A program made the translations under genes and the position numbers. From the NCBI GenBank assembly GCA_945956915.1, contig CAMFJH010000005.1, positions 1 to 64,000 on the forward strand: DNA of 64,000 nt, given 5' to 3'. The notes under the pieces are model-generated. The model saw nothing but the letters and a program-made list of their open reading frames with translations. It was not told where the DNA came from and made no database searches. This document shows, piece by piece, positions 54,303-63,956 of the stretch. Source of the stretch: an uncultured Francisellaceae bacterium. Its GTDB lineage: Bacteria > Pseudomonadota > Gammaproteobacteria > UBA6186 > Azoamicaceae. Numbering within the stretch: position 1 is the stretch's first letter; each line of letters begins with the position of its first letter.

Positions 54303-54874
54303 GATAAATTCCCTGTTAAACTAAACAAAGCTTGTTTTGCTTGCTCTCGTGTAGGATCATGCAATATGGCTTGCTTTAAATAAAGAGGCGCTTTTTGTGC
54401 AAGCTCTGTCTTAGAAGCTTTTAAAGCACACAAGCCAGCATTTTCATAGACTTCTGCAGTTCTGGCATAGGTTTTATCTTGAAGCGCTTTTTGAAAGGCT
54501 AGATCGGCAGCTTCGTATTGGGCTTGTCTGCACAAATAAGCCCCATAATTATTGTATGCAGCCCCTTTATGCTTGGCACTTAATTTTATAGCTTGTTGAT
54601 ACAAATGATCCGCTTCTTGGTAATCGCCTACCTTTTCTCTAAAATAGGCCATTGCACCCTGAGTTTGGGGCAATTTAGGGGCCAATGCCTGCGCATGGGT
54701 TAATTTGCTTTTTGCCCTAGCACGTTGATCTTGTTCTAAATAACCTAGGCCCAATTCTACATTTAACAAAGCTGTTTGTTCCGTTTTTGTTTGCTTAGCG
54801 CTGCAACCACAAGTGCTTAAGGTTATTGTAATACTGATAAGCGTGAGCAGAATCACAGGCGCTTTTAAGAACAT
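54299..54874 (-). CDS. PilF/PilW-type TPR lipoprotein (type IV pilus assembly)
   Basis: A 191-residue lipoprotein. The signal sequence (MFLKAPVILLTLISITITLS) leads to Cys residues near 22-24 (TCGCSAKQ). TPR motifs follow: LGLGYLEQDQRARAKSKLTH, MAYFREKVGDYQEADHLYQQ, NNYGAYLCRQAQYEAADLAF and YENAGLCALKASKTELAQKA. The NNYGAYLC motif is characteristic of PilF/PilW, the pilotin for PilQ. The start at 54874 has AGGAG 7 nt upstream, making a 10-bp overlap with rlmN. It is the only pilus gene seen here. Confidence 0.88.
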   Translation of the reverse strand: MFLKAPVILLTLISITITLSTCGCSAKQTKTEQTALLNVELGLGYLEQDQRARAKSKLTHAQALAPKLPQTQGAMAYFREKVGDYQEADHLYQQAIKLSAKHKGAAYNNYGAYLCRQAQYEAADLAFQKALQDKTYARTAEVYENAGLCALKASKTELAQKAPLYLKQAILHDPTREQAKQALFSLTGNLS

Positions 54875-56034
54875 GCTGCCACTCCTTGTGTTTCGCAATT
54901 CTTTTGAGCGTTTTTATTTTGAACTTTAATATTAAATTTTTCTTGTCTTTGGGTTCTATCAATCACTTTACCCACCAACTGTCCACAAGCTGCGGCAATA
55001 TCATGACCGCGTGTTTTACGAACAGTCACCACATATCCTACCTGCACTAAAATATCTTTAAATGCGATAATATCTTCCGGATAAGAACGTTCATAATCTG
55101 CGCCTGGAAAAGGGTTAAAAGGAATTAAATTAATTTTACAAGGCACGTGCTTTAATAAAACCGCCAATTGTTTTGCCAGCGCTGCTGTATCGTTTACGCC
55201 GCGTAATAATACGTATTCAATCGTAATTTTATAACGGTGATTTTTAGACACATAGCGTTTACAGGCATTCAGCAATACTTCAATAGGATATTTTTTATTA
55301 ATAGGCACCAAAATATTACGCAAAGTATCATTGGGTGCATGTAAAGACAATGCTAAAGAAACATCGGCATCTTGTTCCAAACGTTCTATATTAGGCACCA
55401 CACCTGAGGTACTTAAAGTTACCCGACGACGTGGCAAAGCATAAGCTTCATCATGTCGCATCAATGACATGGCTTTGATTACATTATCATAATTTAACAA
55501 AGGTTCACCCATACCCATCATGACAATATTGGTGATTTCAAAAAAATCGTCGGTTTCTTCCCCGGCCTCTTCACTCAAGTCTCTTAAACGCTTGCGTGCC
55601 AAACGAACCTGACCAATAATTTCAGCCACGCTTAAATTTCTATTAAAACCTTGTGTGGCAGTAGAGCAAAAAGTACAATTTAAGGCACATCCTACTTGAG
55701 AAGAAACACACAAAGTGCCTCTGGATTCTTCCGGGATATAAACCGTTTCTATTAAACTACCACCTTCTATGCGCATTAACCATTTGCGAGTGCCGTCCTT
55801 AGATACAAATTCTTCTGCGATCTCGGGCCCTGTGATCTCGCTCTCTAAAGCCAAGCGAGCACGCAAAGCCTTAGAGAGATCGGTCATGGCATCAAAATCT
55901 GAGATCCCAAATTTGTGGATCCATTTTAGAACTTGCCGGGCGCGGAAGGGTTTCTCGCCCCATTGCATAAAAAACGCAAGCAAGCCCTGTTCATTTAAAT
56001 CCAGCAAATTGGTTTTTTGAAGCTCAGTATTCAT
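54865..56034 (-). CDS. rlmN: Dual-specificity 23S rRNA A2503 / tRNA A37 methyltransferase RlmN
   Basis: A 389-residue radical-SAM enzyme. The iron-sulfur cluster cysteines are C116, C120 and C123 (GCALNCTFCSTATQGFNR). The catalytic base is in LIETVYIPEESRGTLCVS, the SAM-binding segment is MGMGEPLLNYDNV, and the second catalytic cysteine is in TRGHDIAAACGQL. The C-terminus is ~15 residues longer than usual (FNIKVQNKNAQKNCETQ). It shares one base with ndk. Confidence 0.96.
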   Translation of the reverse strand: MNTELQKTNLLDLNEQGLLAFFMQWGEKPFRARQVLKWIHKFGISDFDAMTDLSKALRARLALESEITGPEIAEEFVSKDGTRKWLMRIEGGSLIETVYIPEESRGTLCVSSQVGCALNCTFCSTATQGFNRNLSVAEIIGQVRLARKRLRDLSEEAGEETDDFFEITNIVMMGMGEPLLNYDNVIKAMSLMRHDEAYALPRRRVTLSTSGVVPNIERLEQDADVSLALSLHAPNDTLRNILVPINKKYPIEVLLNACKRYVSKNHRYKITIEYVLLRGVNDTAALAKQLAVLLKHVPCKINLIPFNPFPGADYERSYPEDIIAFKDILVQVGYVVTVRKTRGHDIAAACGQLVGKVIDRTQRQEKFNIKVQNKNAQKNCETQGVAACS

Positions 56035-56459
56035 TATCTTGAGAAAAGCTCATCATGCTTAAAAAAGAAATCAATTTCTGTTTTAGCATTTTCAGCACTA
56101 TCGGAACCATGGACTGCATTTTCATCAATGCTGCTCGCAAAGTCTGCTCTGATAGTACCTGGTGCTGCTTCTTTAGGGTTGGTTGCTCCCATTAATTCTC
56201 TGTTCTTCAGAATAGCATTTTCGCCTTCTAATACCTGTACCAGCACGGGACCAGAAATCATAAATTTAACTAAATCATTGAAAAAAGGTCTGGCTTTATG
56301 AACATCATAAAAACCTTCAGCTTGTGATTTAGTTAAATAAACCATTTTAGCACCAATAATTTTAAGGCCATTGCTTTCAAAACGATTTAAAATAGCACCA
56401 ATGGCATTTTTGGCCACGGCATCGGGTTTTACAATTGAAAGGGTACGTTCTACTGTCAT
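56034..56459 (-). CDS. ndk: Nucleoside-diphosphate kinase
   Basis: A 141-residue kinase that balances NTP pools. Catalytic His is in [36 protein letters not shown] and [17 protein letters not shown] are the family signature. It is the first gene of the operon running to der. A perfect TATAAT lies at 56507-56502 on the minus strand about 43 bp before the ATG, and GTGGAG precedes the start. Confidence 0.97.
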   Translation of the reverse strand: MTVERTLSIVKPDAVAKNAIGAILNRFESNGLKIIGAKMVYLTKSQAEGFYDVHKARPFFNDLVKFMISGPVLVQVLEGENAILKNRELMGATNPKEAAPGTIRADFASSIDENAVHGSDSAENAKTEIDFFFKHDELFSR

Positions 56460-56541
56460 GATTTTAGTTACTCCACTGTTTACAGGCTATACAATTCCAT
56501 GATTATACATTGGTAGCCTACCTGACACCAGCCCTATTTTA

Positions 56542-57303
56542 ATGTTATCCTTTACGCAGATGAAAACCTTATTTATTTCAGATATACATTTAAGTGCCTC
56601 AAATCCTGAGCTTTCCAATCTTTTTTTTGCTTTTTTAGAAAAAAACCACCCTGCCCATCAGCCAGAAGAGTCGGTGGATGCATTGTATATCTTAGGGGAT
56701 CTTTTTGAAGTCTGGATGGGAGATGATACAAGCGATGTCTACGATAAAACCATCATGCAACACCTGCGCGATTATACCACTCAGGGTATTCCTGTTTATT
56801 TTATGCGGGGTAATAGAGATTTTTTAATTGCTAAAGGTTTTGCTGAAAAAACACAATGTACTCTCTTACAAGATCCGACCTGCATAGAACTCTACGGTAA
56901 ACGTTTGTTGCTGATGCATGGAGATTTATTGTGTACCCTTGATACAAAATACCAGTGGTTTAGAAAAATAGCGCGCTCTGGATTATTATCCTGTTTATTT
57001 TTAAGTTTGCCTTTTGCATGGCGTCGTGCGCTGGTAGGCAGAATTCGGGCTTTAAGCAGTTCTCATAAAAAACCTAAAAATCCCGCTATTTATGATGCGG
57101 TACCCTCGGCCATAAAAGCACAATTACGTGCACATCAATCACAGATTCTTATTCATGGACACACGCATAAACCAGGCATAGAGACTTTTAGTTTAGATGG
57201 CCAAGCTGCAAAGCGCATTGTGCTTGGTGATTGGGGCAAAACAGGCTCTGTATTAAAAATGGACCCCAGTGGCATGCATTTGGAGACTTTTGAAAATGTT
57301 TAA
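56542..57303 (+). CDS. lpxH: UDP-2,3-diacylglucosamine hydrolase LpxH
   Basis: A 253-residue metallophosphoesterase of lipid A synthesis, hydrolysing UDP-2,3-diacyl-GlcN to lipid X. The ligand series FISDIHLSASN, YILGDLFEVWMGDD, YFMRGNRDFLIAKGFA, LLMHGDLLCTLDTKYQWFRK and LIHGHTHKPGIE is diagnostic for LpxH. The true start may be the ATG at 56560 (MKTLFISDIHL), as neither has a clear Shine-Dalgarno sequence. The stop overlaps the next gene by 8 bp. Confidence 0.95.
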   Translation: MLSFTQMKTLFISDIHLSASNPELSNLFFAFLEKNHPAHQPEESVDALYILGDLFEVWMGDDTSDVYDKTIMQHLRDYTTQGIPVYFMRGNRDFLIAKGFAEKTQCTLLQDPTCIELYGKRLLLMHGDLLCTLDTKYQWFRKIARSGLLSCLFLSLPFAWRRALVGRIRALSSSHKKPKNPAIYDAVPSAIKAQLRAHQSQILIHGHTHKPGIETFSLDGQAAKRIVLGDWGKTGSVLKMDPSGMHLETFENV

Positions 57304-57934
57304 AGAACTCTTAAATCTTGTGGATCTAAACATTTTTTTATTCTTAAATGGCAGTCTTAGAGAATACCCTAGCACTCAAGTTTTTTGGGGATTACTAAAT
57401 CACAAATGGGAAGCCTGGTTGAATTTAATCATGGCTTTCTCTTTTAACCTCATCACACTCTTGTGTACCCGCAATAAGACTCTACGCAAAACCCGTTTTT
57501 TTCAATTACTGTATTTTTGGGTTTGTTTTGAAATTGGTTTTTTCTTACAAGACAGCTTCTTTCATACGCTTTTAGAAATCAAACGCTTATCTCCCTCTTT
57601 GGTTGTGACTCCCGTTTTGCGTTTATCTTCAGCGCTTCAAAACCCTTTAATTAAAGATTTTTCCATGCACAGTTTTCCAAGTGGCCACGCTTTTGCCATG
57701 ATTTATTGGGCTTCTTTTACCTATCTTTGCTCTCCTAAAAAAGCAGGTATACTGGCCCTTATCTTAGGCATTTTCTTTTGCATTCCCCGTTTAGTTGGAG
57801 GGGGACATTGGTTCTCTGATGTGGCATTTGGTGCCTTAGTCGCTTTGGCATGGTTGTGGTTAATTGTACACATACCCTTGTATCGCCATTTTTTTAACTT
57901 TAAAAAATCCCTACCTGCTTTTGAGGCATTTTAG
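57296..57934 (+). CDS. PAP2-family phosphatase (LpxE/PgpB-like)
   Basis: A 212-residue membrane phosphatase with about six segments. The PAP2 motifs are KRLSPSL (degenerate C1), FPSGHA (C2) and RLVGGGHWFSDVAFG (C3, with the catalytic His). The ATG at 57296 lies within the lpxH end, with GGAGA upstream. Coupling to lpxH suggests a lipid A 1-phosphatase or undecaprenyl-diphosphate phosphatase; which of these is inference. Its 3' end overlaps the opposing gene by 35 bp. Confidence 0.82.
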   Translation: MFKELLNLVDLNIFLFLNGSLREYPSTQVFWGLLNHKWEAWLNLIMAFSFNLITLLCTRNKTLRKTRFFQLLYFWVCFEIGFFLQDSFFHTLLEIKRLSPSLVVTPVLRLSSALQNPLIKDFSMHSFPSGHAFAMIYWASFTYLCSPKKAGILALILGIFFCIPRLVGGGHWFSDVAFGALVALAWLWLIVHIPLYRHFFNFKKSLPAFEAF

Positions 57935-58844
57935 GGCAAGAGATTTTACAACTTATCTCTTCATTCGAAAGTTTTATTGTTTGCACTGTTTGTTTTATTT
58001 TTTCAGGTTTGTACCTAATTTTTAAGCTCTTATCATAGTCTTTTACATCTTCTAAGCTGGGTCTATTTAGAGGGGTTGAGTCTATCATTTTAAATAAATA
58101 ATCATCTATTGCATTTATCAAGACTTCTTTTTTTTCATGTGTGGCTATGTGTTCGCGCTTAATCAGCAAAGCTTCAAAATTTGCATGATATTCCTGCTCT
58201 AAGAGACTTAATTTTTTACGAGCCATTACCCTCCTGTAACGCAAAATCATTTTATAACGGATATGCCGTATTTTTTTTATAATAAGTTTCAGTTGAGATC
58301 TTTTTTCTTCAGCGCCTGTCATGTAATATAAAAGATTCAAAAAATCAATTTTTTCTTTATTCAATTTATTGTCTAGTTGAAATTGCTTATCTTTTGCACC
58401 TAACACGACCGCGCCTAGGGTTCTTGTAAAAAAGACAGTCGGCATTTTTCGACCTACCACTATTTTTAGCATTTTTTGAATACTTTGAATATATTGTTTT
58501 CTTTCAATGGCTTTTTTGGGAAAGTAAAATTTTTTAGGTGTTCGAAAAATGGAACCAAAAATTCTGGAAACAATTAAACCTATACGATAGACCTGATAAG
58601 AAAAATGCATTTCCTGAGGATTGTTTAAATAAAAAAAATCTAAAGGCATAAATCGGCAATCATCTGCCAAGAAGTTTTGTGGCCAAGCTTTGAGAATTAA
58701 CTCTAAATCCACTGCTGTACACTTTAGAGGTTCTATATCCAGTTCTCTACTTGTATTTGGCAAACTTTCGTATGCTTCGCACAAGTTTAAAGTGAGGGTC
58801 ATGCCCTGTTCAAAAGATATCGCATGTTTAATTTTATCTAGCAT
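57900..58844 (-). CDS. Hypothetical basic, helical protein, 314 aa
   Basis: No family is recognised. There is no signal peptide or clear membrane helix. Residues 85-260 are rich in Lys/Arg and predicted helical (KKIRHIRYKMILRYRRVMAR, KKLSLLEQEYHANFEALLIKREH). The C-terminus has a lysine-rich tail with EISCKISCPKMPQKQ. It is divergent from the ankyrin-lipase gene and convergent (35-bp overlap) with the PAP2 gene. Adjacency to an ankyrin protein and lack of homologues I can name make it an effector candidate only by association. Confidence 0.55.
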   Translation of the reverse strand: MLDKIKHAISFEQGMTLTLNLCEAYESLPNTSRELDIEPLKCTAVDLELILKAWPQNFLADDCRFMPLDFFYLNNPQEMHFSYQVYRIGLIVSRIFGSIFRTPKKFYFPKKAIERKQYIQSIQKMLKIVVGRKMPTVFFTRTLGAVVLGAKDKQFQLDNKLNKEKIDFLNLLYYMTGAEEKRSQLKLIIKKIRHIRYKMILRYRRVMARKKLSLLEQEYHANFEALLIKREHIATHEKKEVLINAIDDYLFKMIDSTPLNRPSLEDVKDYDKSLKIRYKPEKIKQTVQTIKLSNEEISCKISCPKMPQKQVGIF

Positions 58845-58878
58845 AGCATTTATATAGCACCTTTTAGGCTTGAATGCT

Positions 58879-58915
58879 AAGTTCCTTGTACCATCACTTA
58901 ATATAGAAGGAACTT
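58879..58915. promoter_or_regulatory. Inverted repeat upstream of the ankyrin-lipase gene
   Basis: AAGTTCCTT (58879-58887) and AAGGAACTT (58907-58915) form a 9-bp perfect inverted repeat around 19 nt. It lies between the divergent unknown gene and the ankyrin-lipase gene, 57 bp before the ATG at 58973. An operator is plausible; the binding protein is unknown. Confidence 0.4.
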
Positions 58916-58972
58916 TAAGAACAAGACTATTTCTAATCCTAATAGAAAAAGCATTATCACGGAGTATAAAAC

Positions 58973-61318
58973 ATGAGTATTCCCAACCCTCCTCATATCT
59001 TTGATGAAGAAGAAAAAATCGTTTTGGCCAATTTGAAAAGAAACATCTTGGCGGGTGATTTTAGCGAATTTAAACGTTTTTTAGAAGTTCAAGACCCAGC
59101 ATTACAACCTAAATTCATAAGAGCATTGTGCGAACAAAAAGATGACAATAATCAAACTATTTTTCATATTTTAGCCGCTCAAAAAAAAGGGCAAGAAGCA
59201 GAAATCCTAGATTATTTATTAAGCAATTTATCCTCACCTGATAGTCTATATTTTCAAGACAAAAAGGGTCAAACAGCACTTCATATTGCATCAAAAAATA
59301 CAAACGCGCAAATGATATTTTCTATGATTCAGTATGACAAACAGCATAGGCTAATGCAGCAAGAAGATACTCAGGGAAAAACCGCATTTGATTTGCAAGA
59401 TCGATTAGGCAGAACGATTTATCATCGTCTCATTCGGCAAGGTGAAAGTGAATTATTGCAATTTTTATTAACTGAACCTATTTTACACAGTCCCTATCCA
59501 CCCAAAGGGGTTTATATCCAAAATAATAAAGGACGAACGCCCCTGCATATCGCTGCAAAAACCCAACATCCAGACATAATGCATGCGTTGCTCGCATTTG
59601 AGCCCTTAATTTTAACCCCTGACAAAAAAGATGTGCTTCCTGTAACTCTAGGCGTACAACGCAGTGCAATGCAAAGAGATGCATTCAATCAAACACCCAC
59701 TAGCCCTGCTATAAAGCTACTATGGGAGGCGACACCTGAGGAATATAGACCTCGGTTTAAACAAGCAACAAAAAAAATAAAAAGGAAAAAAATCACTACG
59801 ATACCCGCATCTAAACAAGCTGAAGCTTATATACGATCTGACCAACGTAGAGTGAGCAAATTAAGCAAAGAAGACGAGCAATTATTTGCAAGTGCAGAAT
59901 TTGTTTATCACGTATTAGCCGATAGAAAGGACGAAGCGGGCAACGAACTTACTGAAGGAGCAGAGCTTAGCATCTTATCGGATACGGGTGAAACAATTCG
60001 CTATATTTATCATCCTATTGTACATGAACATGGATTAACCGGATTTGCCCTAACGCCCGCTTCTGGTGTTGGTGAGATTAAAATTGGCTTTAGAGGCACC
60101 AAAGATAAAGCAGGCGTGGGTCGTGATTTAAGCCCAGTTGCTGCAGGGCACGATGCTTTTTCTAGAAAAAAACACGCTATTCTTGAAAGGATTAACGAGA
60201 TTGTAGGCCAAGAAGTGCAACGATTAAATGAGGCTCAACTTGACACGCAAATAGCGGTTTCTGTAGGGGGACATAGTTTAGGGGGTGCGGATGCTCAAAG
60301 TGCGATGACATTACTATTAGAAGGGATGTGCGTAGCGAATAAGGGTCATGTTCCGGAAAAATTTTCAAGATCTCAGACTGAGCATTTACAGCATATTCAA
60401 AACTTAAGATTACAAGCTCTTAACGCGCCTGGCGTTGCTAAAGACGTAGTCTGGCGTGCTGAACATGCTGCAAAGCAATTAAAAAAGCTCGCACCCGAAA
60501 AACAAATAAGTGCCTATTATCAGCGAGTGCGTCGAGACGCTGTTAATGTTGCAGGGCAAGGACATTTATTCACACAGAATGTTGCAGCTTCAATAGTGAA
60601 TGTTAAGGCATTAAAATTTAAGGATTATCATTTTTATCACACTAAAGCTGCACATACTCAAAAACAGTTTAATCAAACGATTAAAGGTAGAGAGCATAAT
60701 TTTTTAAAGCGCGAAGTTGTCGATTTACTGAGTAATCAGCCAGGAGGACAATCTAAGTTAAAAGCTGAATTTTCTGGATATAAAGAATACCGTAATAAAG
60801 CTTATCATACCCTCAAAAAAGGATTACAGCGAGCATGGAACACTTGTTTTATTTCTACAGCCAAGCCAGTATCTAATTTACCGAATGTCACCCCCTTAAA
60901 ACGAATACAAAATGTGAATACTGTTTTACATAAAAGAAAGATAACAGAAGTTACTTTTACTTTAGGGAATGATAATCGGGCTAAGTTTTTAGGTAATGAG
61001 CAAAATCTTTTTAGAGCGGTGCAACACTGTGGTGATGCAGAATTGGTAAAAGCGCGTTATCGTTTAGTGGTGCCTATGGTTGATAATAATCTTGAAGCGA
61101 CTAAACAAAAGGCACGTGATATTTTAGCCTCTAACCAACAAGGTATTCAGCTTGATTGTGTCTTGATTAATGGTGAAAAATACGATCTTGAGTTAAAAAA
61201 GCTTGCAGAGCCTGCTTGGCCACCCACTGTTATCTATACAAAAGTACCTAAGGCATTTGAAACTTCTGATTCGCTTGCACTTCCAAAACCCCCTAGCATA
61301 CCACCTAAACCAGTCTAA
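58973..61318 (+). CDS. Ankyrin-repeat protein with class 3 lipase-like domain, candidate secreted effector
   Basis: A 781-residue protein without a signal peptide. Residues ~55-215 hold ankyrin repeats (QTIFHILAAQ, GQTALHIASKNTNAQMI, GRTIYHRLIRQGESELLQFL, GRTPLHIAAKTQHPDIMHAL). Residues ~300-540 resemble a class 3 lipase: GEIKIGFRGTKD (oxyanion strand), nucleophile Ser435 in VSVGGHSLGGADAQ, ALNAPGVAKD after it, and Asp522/His531 in RRDAVNVAGQGHLF as possible triad partners. The remainder (540-781) is Lys-rich with a proline-rich end (LPKPPSIPPKPV). Start has CGGAG 8 nt upstream. Ankyrin proteins of Legionellales are typically type IV secretion effectors; phospholipase activity in the host is inferred. 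Confidence 0.78.
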   Translation: MSIPNPPHIFDEEEKIVLANLKRNILAGDFSEFKRFLEVQDPALQPKFIRALCEQKDDNNQTIFHILAAQKKGQEAEILDYLLSNLSSPDSLYFQDKKGQTALHIASKNTNAQMIFSMIQYDKQHRLMQQEDTQGKTAFDLQDRLGRTIYHRLIRQGESELLQFLLTEPILHSPYPPKGVYIQNNKGRTPLHIAAKTQHPDIMHALLAFEPLILTPDKKDVLPVTLGVQRSAMQRDAFNQTPTSPAIKLLWEATPEEYRPRFKQATKKIKRKKITTIPASKQAEAYIRSDQRRVSKLSKEDEQLFASAEFVYHVLADRKDEAGNELTEGAELSILSDTGETIRYIYHPIVHEHGLTGFALTPASGVGEIKIGFRGTKDKAGVGRDLSPVAAGHDAFSRKKHAILERINEIVGQEVQRLNEAQLDTQIAVSVGGHSLGGADAQSAMTLLLEGMCVANKGHVPEKFSRSQTEHLQHIQNLRLQALNAPGVAKDVVWRAEHAAKQLKKLAPEKQISAYYQRVRRDAVNVAGQGHLFTQNVAASIVNVKALKFKDYHFYHTKAAHTQKQFNQTIKGREHNFLKREVVDLLSNQPGGQSKLKAEFSGYKEYRNKAYHTLKKGLQRAWNTCFISTAKPVSNLPNVTPLKRIQNVNTVLHKRKITEVTFTLGNDNRAKFLGNEQNLFRAVQHCGDAELVKARYRLVVPMVDNNLEATKQKARDILASNQQGIQLDCVLINGEKYDLELKKLAEPAWPPTVIYTKVPKAFETSDSLALPKPPSIPPKPV

Positions 61319-61355
61319 TTTGTTGGTTTCGTAGTGACTATTTTTAGAATTATGT

Positions 61356-61400
61356 CCTTCTCCCGTTTTTTTCGGGAGAAGGTGGCGGCAGCCGGATGAG
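61356..61400. repeat. REP-like palindrome and probable bidirectional terminator
   Basis: CCTTCTCCCG (61356-61365), seven Ts, then CGGGAGAAGG (61373-61382): a perfect 10-bp stem between convergent genes. It continues into TGGCGGCAGCCGGATGAGGG. The combination CCCTCATCCGGC...CACCTTCTCCC is a repeat core found in many proteobacterial genomes. Confidence 0.6.
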
Positions 61401-61409
61401 GGAAAATTC

Positions 61410-63377
61410 CTACTCTACTTCCTCAGGCATTTCGAAGAATTTAACTTTTGCTTTGCTTAAAATATCTTGCACGTAGAGATCGTATTCTACTTGGTGGTTA
61501 AGGGCCGCGATTTTTTTCTGCAATGCTGCTTTGGTGCCTTTATCGAGTTTTTCCACATCGCCTTCGGTGACTTTAGTGACGTTAAGGGCTACATAATCTC
61601 CATTGGGCAATTTAAAAGCACTGGCATTGACTTTGCCTGTTTTAGGATCAGGTGCTGATAATTTGAAGGCATTGATAATGATAGCGGGATCAAGTTCTTG
61701 ATTTTCGCGGGTGACATTATTACGCGTTACCCATTTTAATTGATGCTGTTCCATTAATTCAGCCAGTATTTTCTGGACTTCTTGGCTTTGTTCGGAAGCC
61801 GAGCTTTGTTTTAGATGGGATACTAAATTATCGGCGAGTTCTTTGGCTTTTTCGGAGGCTTGTTTAGTGCTTAAGAGCGTGCGTATCTTAGGCGAAGCTT
61901 CTTCTAAGCTTTGCTGCTTGGCTGCTTGATGATTATTAAGATGAATCATAACCAAATGGGTATCAGGGGCTTCAGAGCCTTCATTTAAGGCAAGTAATTC
62001 GCTATTTTTAGCATTTTGCAGCACCTGCCCACTAAAGGCTGCTTTTCGTATTTCTGGGTGCACAATAATACCCACATCGGTATCTTTTTCGGCTTGTCTA
62101 CCAAATAAGGCTGTAGTTTCAACGGTGAGCCCTAATGCATCTGCAATCGGTCTTAAATCTGCTGGATTATCGCGCATCAATTTTTGCCAGCGTTCTTTAG
62201 TACTTGCGAACAAGGCTTCTGCTTTGCTTTTACGATAATATTCGCTGGCTAAGGCTTTAGTATCTTCAAAAGAACGTTTTTCTGGATCTTTACGATCTAT
62301 CAACTGAATAATATGATAGCCATAGTTTGTTTGAATAGGTCCGGCAATATCACCTGCTTTTTTAAGCCCAAATACTGCTTCTTCAAATGGGGGCACCATG
62401 GTGCCTCTGCCAAACCATTTTAGATCACCACCTTCTTTAGCTGATTCTTGATCATCGGATTCTGTTTTAGCAAGGGTCGCAAAATCTTCGCCTGCTTTAA
62501 TTTTTGCATAAATAGCTTCGGCTTTTTCTTTGGCATTTTGCGAGTCTTTGTGGAGGGCAGAGATTAAAATATGCCGTGCATGCACTTGTTCAGGTTTGGC
62601 AAACAAAGCAGGATTTTGGTCATAGAATGTTTTTAAATCCTGATCATTTAGTGGAATTTGAGCCATTAACTTAGCAACGGATAATTCAATATAATCCAGG
62701 GCTACTTGTTCAGGAAATACAAATTGAGCACTGTGCTTATCATAGTATTCTTTAATTGCTTCAGGAGGGATTAAATTGAATACGGTATTTAAGTATTGAT
62801 TGGCAGGCAAAATGATATAGCCAATATTACGTGTTTGCGCTAATAATTGCACGGCTCGCTTTAACTCTTGGTTAATTTCCAAAGTGGATACACTTAAGCC
62901 CTCTGATAATTGATTCTTAAGCAAATCTTGTGAAAGGTCTTGAATATAGTCTATTTCTGTGGCGTATCCCATACGAGATAAAATCGTTTTAAATTGTTCT
63001 TTAGAAAATTTACCATCCACCTCAAATTGGGGCACTTTCTTAATAGTATCCAATAGTTGTTCTTGACTGATCCTAAACCCTTGAGATTGTAATCCCATGA
63101 GCAAGGCCAGTCTTTGGGATAAGGCAGCTATAATTTGAAATTTCAGGCTTTGTTCAGAACCTGCGGGCACATCTTGTTCGTAGAGTACACGTTGATAAAT
63201 ATTTTCTACAGATCGCCAGGTGATGGGATGACCATCTACAATTGCGGCATCGGTGGAAGCACCTCGAGTGCTTCTAAAATAATCCCCTAGGCCGATAAAA
63301 GCAAATATGCCGCCTATAAGAATAATGACAACCCATGCAAAAAAACCTTGCGTCTTTTCCCTTAAGTTTTGTAGCAT
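61410..63377 (-). CDS. ppiD: Periplasmic folding chaperone PpiD (SurA/parvulin family)
   Basis: A 655-residue membrane-anchored chaperone at the Sec translocon. One N-terminal membrane segment ([20 protein letters not shown], residues 11-31) is followed by a SurA_N-like region (~40-200). The parvulin domain is at ~267-363 ([43 protein letters not shown] and [18 protein letters not shown]). A second, non-parvulin half completes it. Length is normal. The hupB-tRNA-tRNA-ppiD order is conserved among gammaproteobacteria. Confidence 0.94.
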   Translation of the reverse strand: MLQNLREKTQGFFAWVVIILIGGIFAFIGLGDYFRSTRGASTDAAIVDGHPITWRSVENIYQRVLYEQDVPAGSEQSLKFQIIAALSQRLALLMGLQSQGFRISQEQLLDTIKKVPQFEVDGKFSKEQFKTILSRMGYATEIDYIQDLSQDLLKNQLSEGLSVSTLEINQELKRAVQLLAQTRNIGYIILPANQYLNTVFNLIPPEAIKEYYDKHSAQFVFPEQVALDYIELSVAKLMAQIPLNDQDLKTFYDQNPALFAKPEQVHARHILISALHKDSQNAKEKAEAIYAKIKAGEDFATLAKTESDDQESAKEGGDLKWFGRGTMVPPFEEAVFGLKKAGDIAGPIQTNYGYHIIQLIDRKDPEKRSFEDTKALASEYYRKSKAEALFASTKERWQKLMRDNPADLRPIADALGLTVETTALFGRQAEKDTDVGIIVHPEIRKAAFSGQVLQNAKNSELLALNEGSEAPDTHLVMIHLNNHQAAKQQSLEEASPKIRTLLSTKQASEKAKELADNLVSHLKQSSASEQSQEVQKILAELMEQHQLKWVTRNNVTRENQELDPAIIINAFKLSAPDPKTGKVNASAFKLPNGDYVALNVTKVTEGDVEKLDKGTKAALQKKIAALNHQVEYDLYVQDILSKAKVKFFEMPEEVE

Positions 63378-63395
63378 ACGATCACTTTACGAAGT

Positions 63396-63472
63396 TGGCG
63401 GAGCGGACGGGACTCGAACCCGCGACCCCCGGCGTGACAGGCCGATATTCTAACCAACTGAACTACCGCTCC
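63396..63472 (-). tRNA. tRNA-Asp (GTC)
   Basis: A 77-nt tRNA with encoded CCA. The acceptor stem GGAGCGG/CCGCTCC is intact, the anticodon loop CTGTCAC gives GTC (63438-63436), and the T-loop GGTTCGAGTCC is present. It lies 18 bp upstream of ppiD and 14 bp from tRNA-Val. Confidence 0.97.
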
Positions 63473-63486
63473 GAATCTGCGATTAC

Positions 63487-63562
63487 TGGTGGGTACTGAG
63501 GGACTCGAACCCCCGACCCTCGCCTTGTAAGGGCGACGCTCTACCAACTGAGCTAAGTACCC
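63487..63562 (-). tRNA. tRNA-Val (TAC)
   Basis: A 76-nt tRNA with encoded CCA. The acceptor stem GGGTACT/AGTACCC is intact, the anticodon loop CTTACAA gives TAC (63529-63527), and the D-loop AGCTCAGTTGGTAGAGC and T-loop are present. It lies 13 bp downstream of hupB, so the two are probably co-transcribed. Confidence 0.97.
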
Positions 63563-63575
63563 AATAAGACACCCA

Positions 63576-63887
63576 TTATACGGATTCTGTGGCATCCGTC
63601 AAGGGTGATTTCAAACTATTTACAGCGTCTTTCAAACCTTTACCCACTTTAAAAGTTACAACATTGCTTTCGGGTATGTGTAAGACATCACCTGTCTTAG
63701 GATTACGGCCTGTACGTGCAGCACGGCGTTTAACCGATAATGTGGCAAAACCCACCAATGCAACATCTTCACCTTGCGCTAAAGCATCTGTAATACTCGC
63801 TAATACGGCATCCACTGCACGTCCAGCAACATTTTTTGGCAATGCAACCGCTTCGGCAACAGAGTCAACCAACTGAGTCTTATTCAC
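63576..63887 (-). CDS. hupB: DNA-binding protein HU
   Basis: A 103-residue nucleoid protein, slightly longer than E. coli HU-beta (90 aa) at its C-terminus (KSPLTDATESV). MNKTQLVDSVAEAVALPKNV, FATLSVKRRAARTGRNPKTG and VTFKVGKGLKDAVN are the family signature. GRNPKTG is the tip of the DNA-binding arm. The start codon is GTG with AGGGGA just upstream, and a strong promoter lies at 63957-63985. Confidence 0.95.
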   Translation of the reverse strand: MNKTQLVDSVAEAVALPKNVAGRAVDAVLASITDALAQGEDVALVGFATLSVKRRAARTGRNPKTGDVLHIPESNVVTFKVGKGLKDAVNSLKSPLTDATESV

Positions 63888-63956
63888 AACTATCCCCTAT
63901 AAAAAAATCCACAAAAATTTCTTGAAAAGTCCTGCACTCATCACACAGAATCCAGA

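Noticed and set aside
58899..58920. PmrA-box-like TTAAT...TTAAG upstream of the ankyrin-lipase gene
   Set aside because: The two half-sites are 17 bp apart, not the 11-bp spacing of the direct repeat bound by PmrA.
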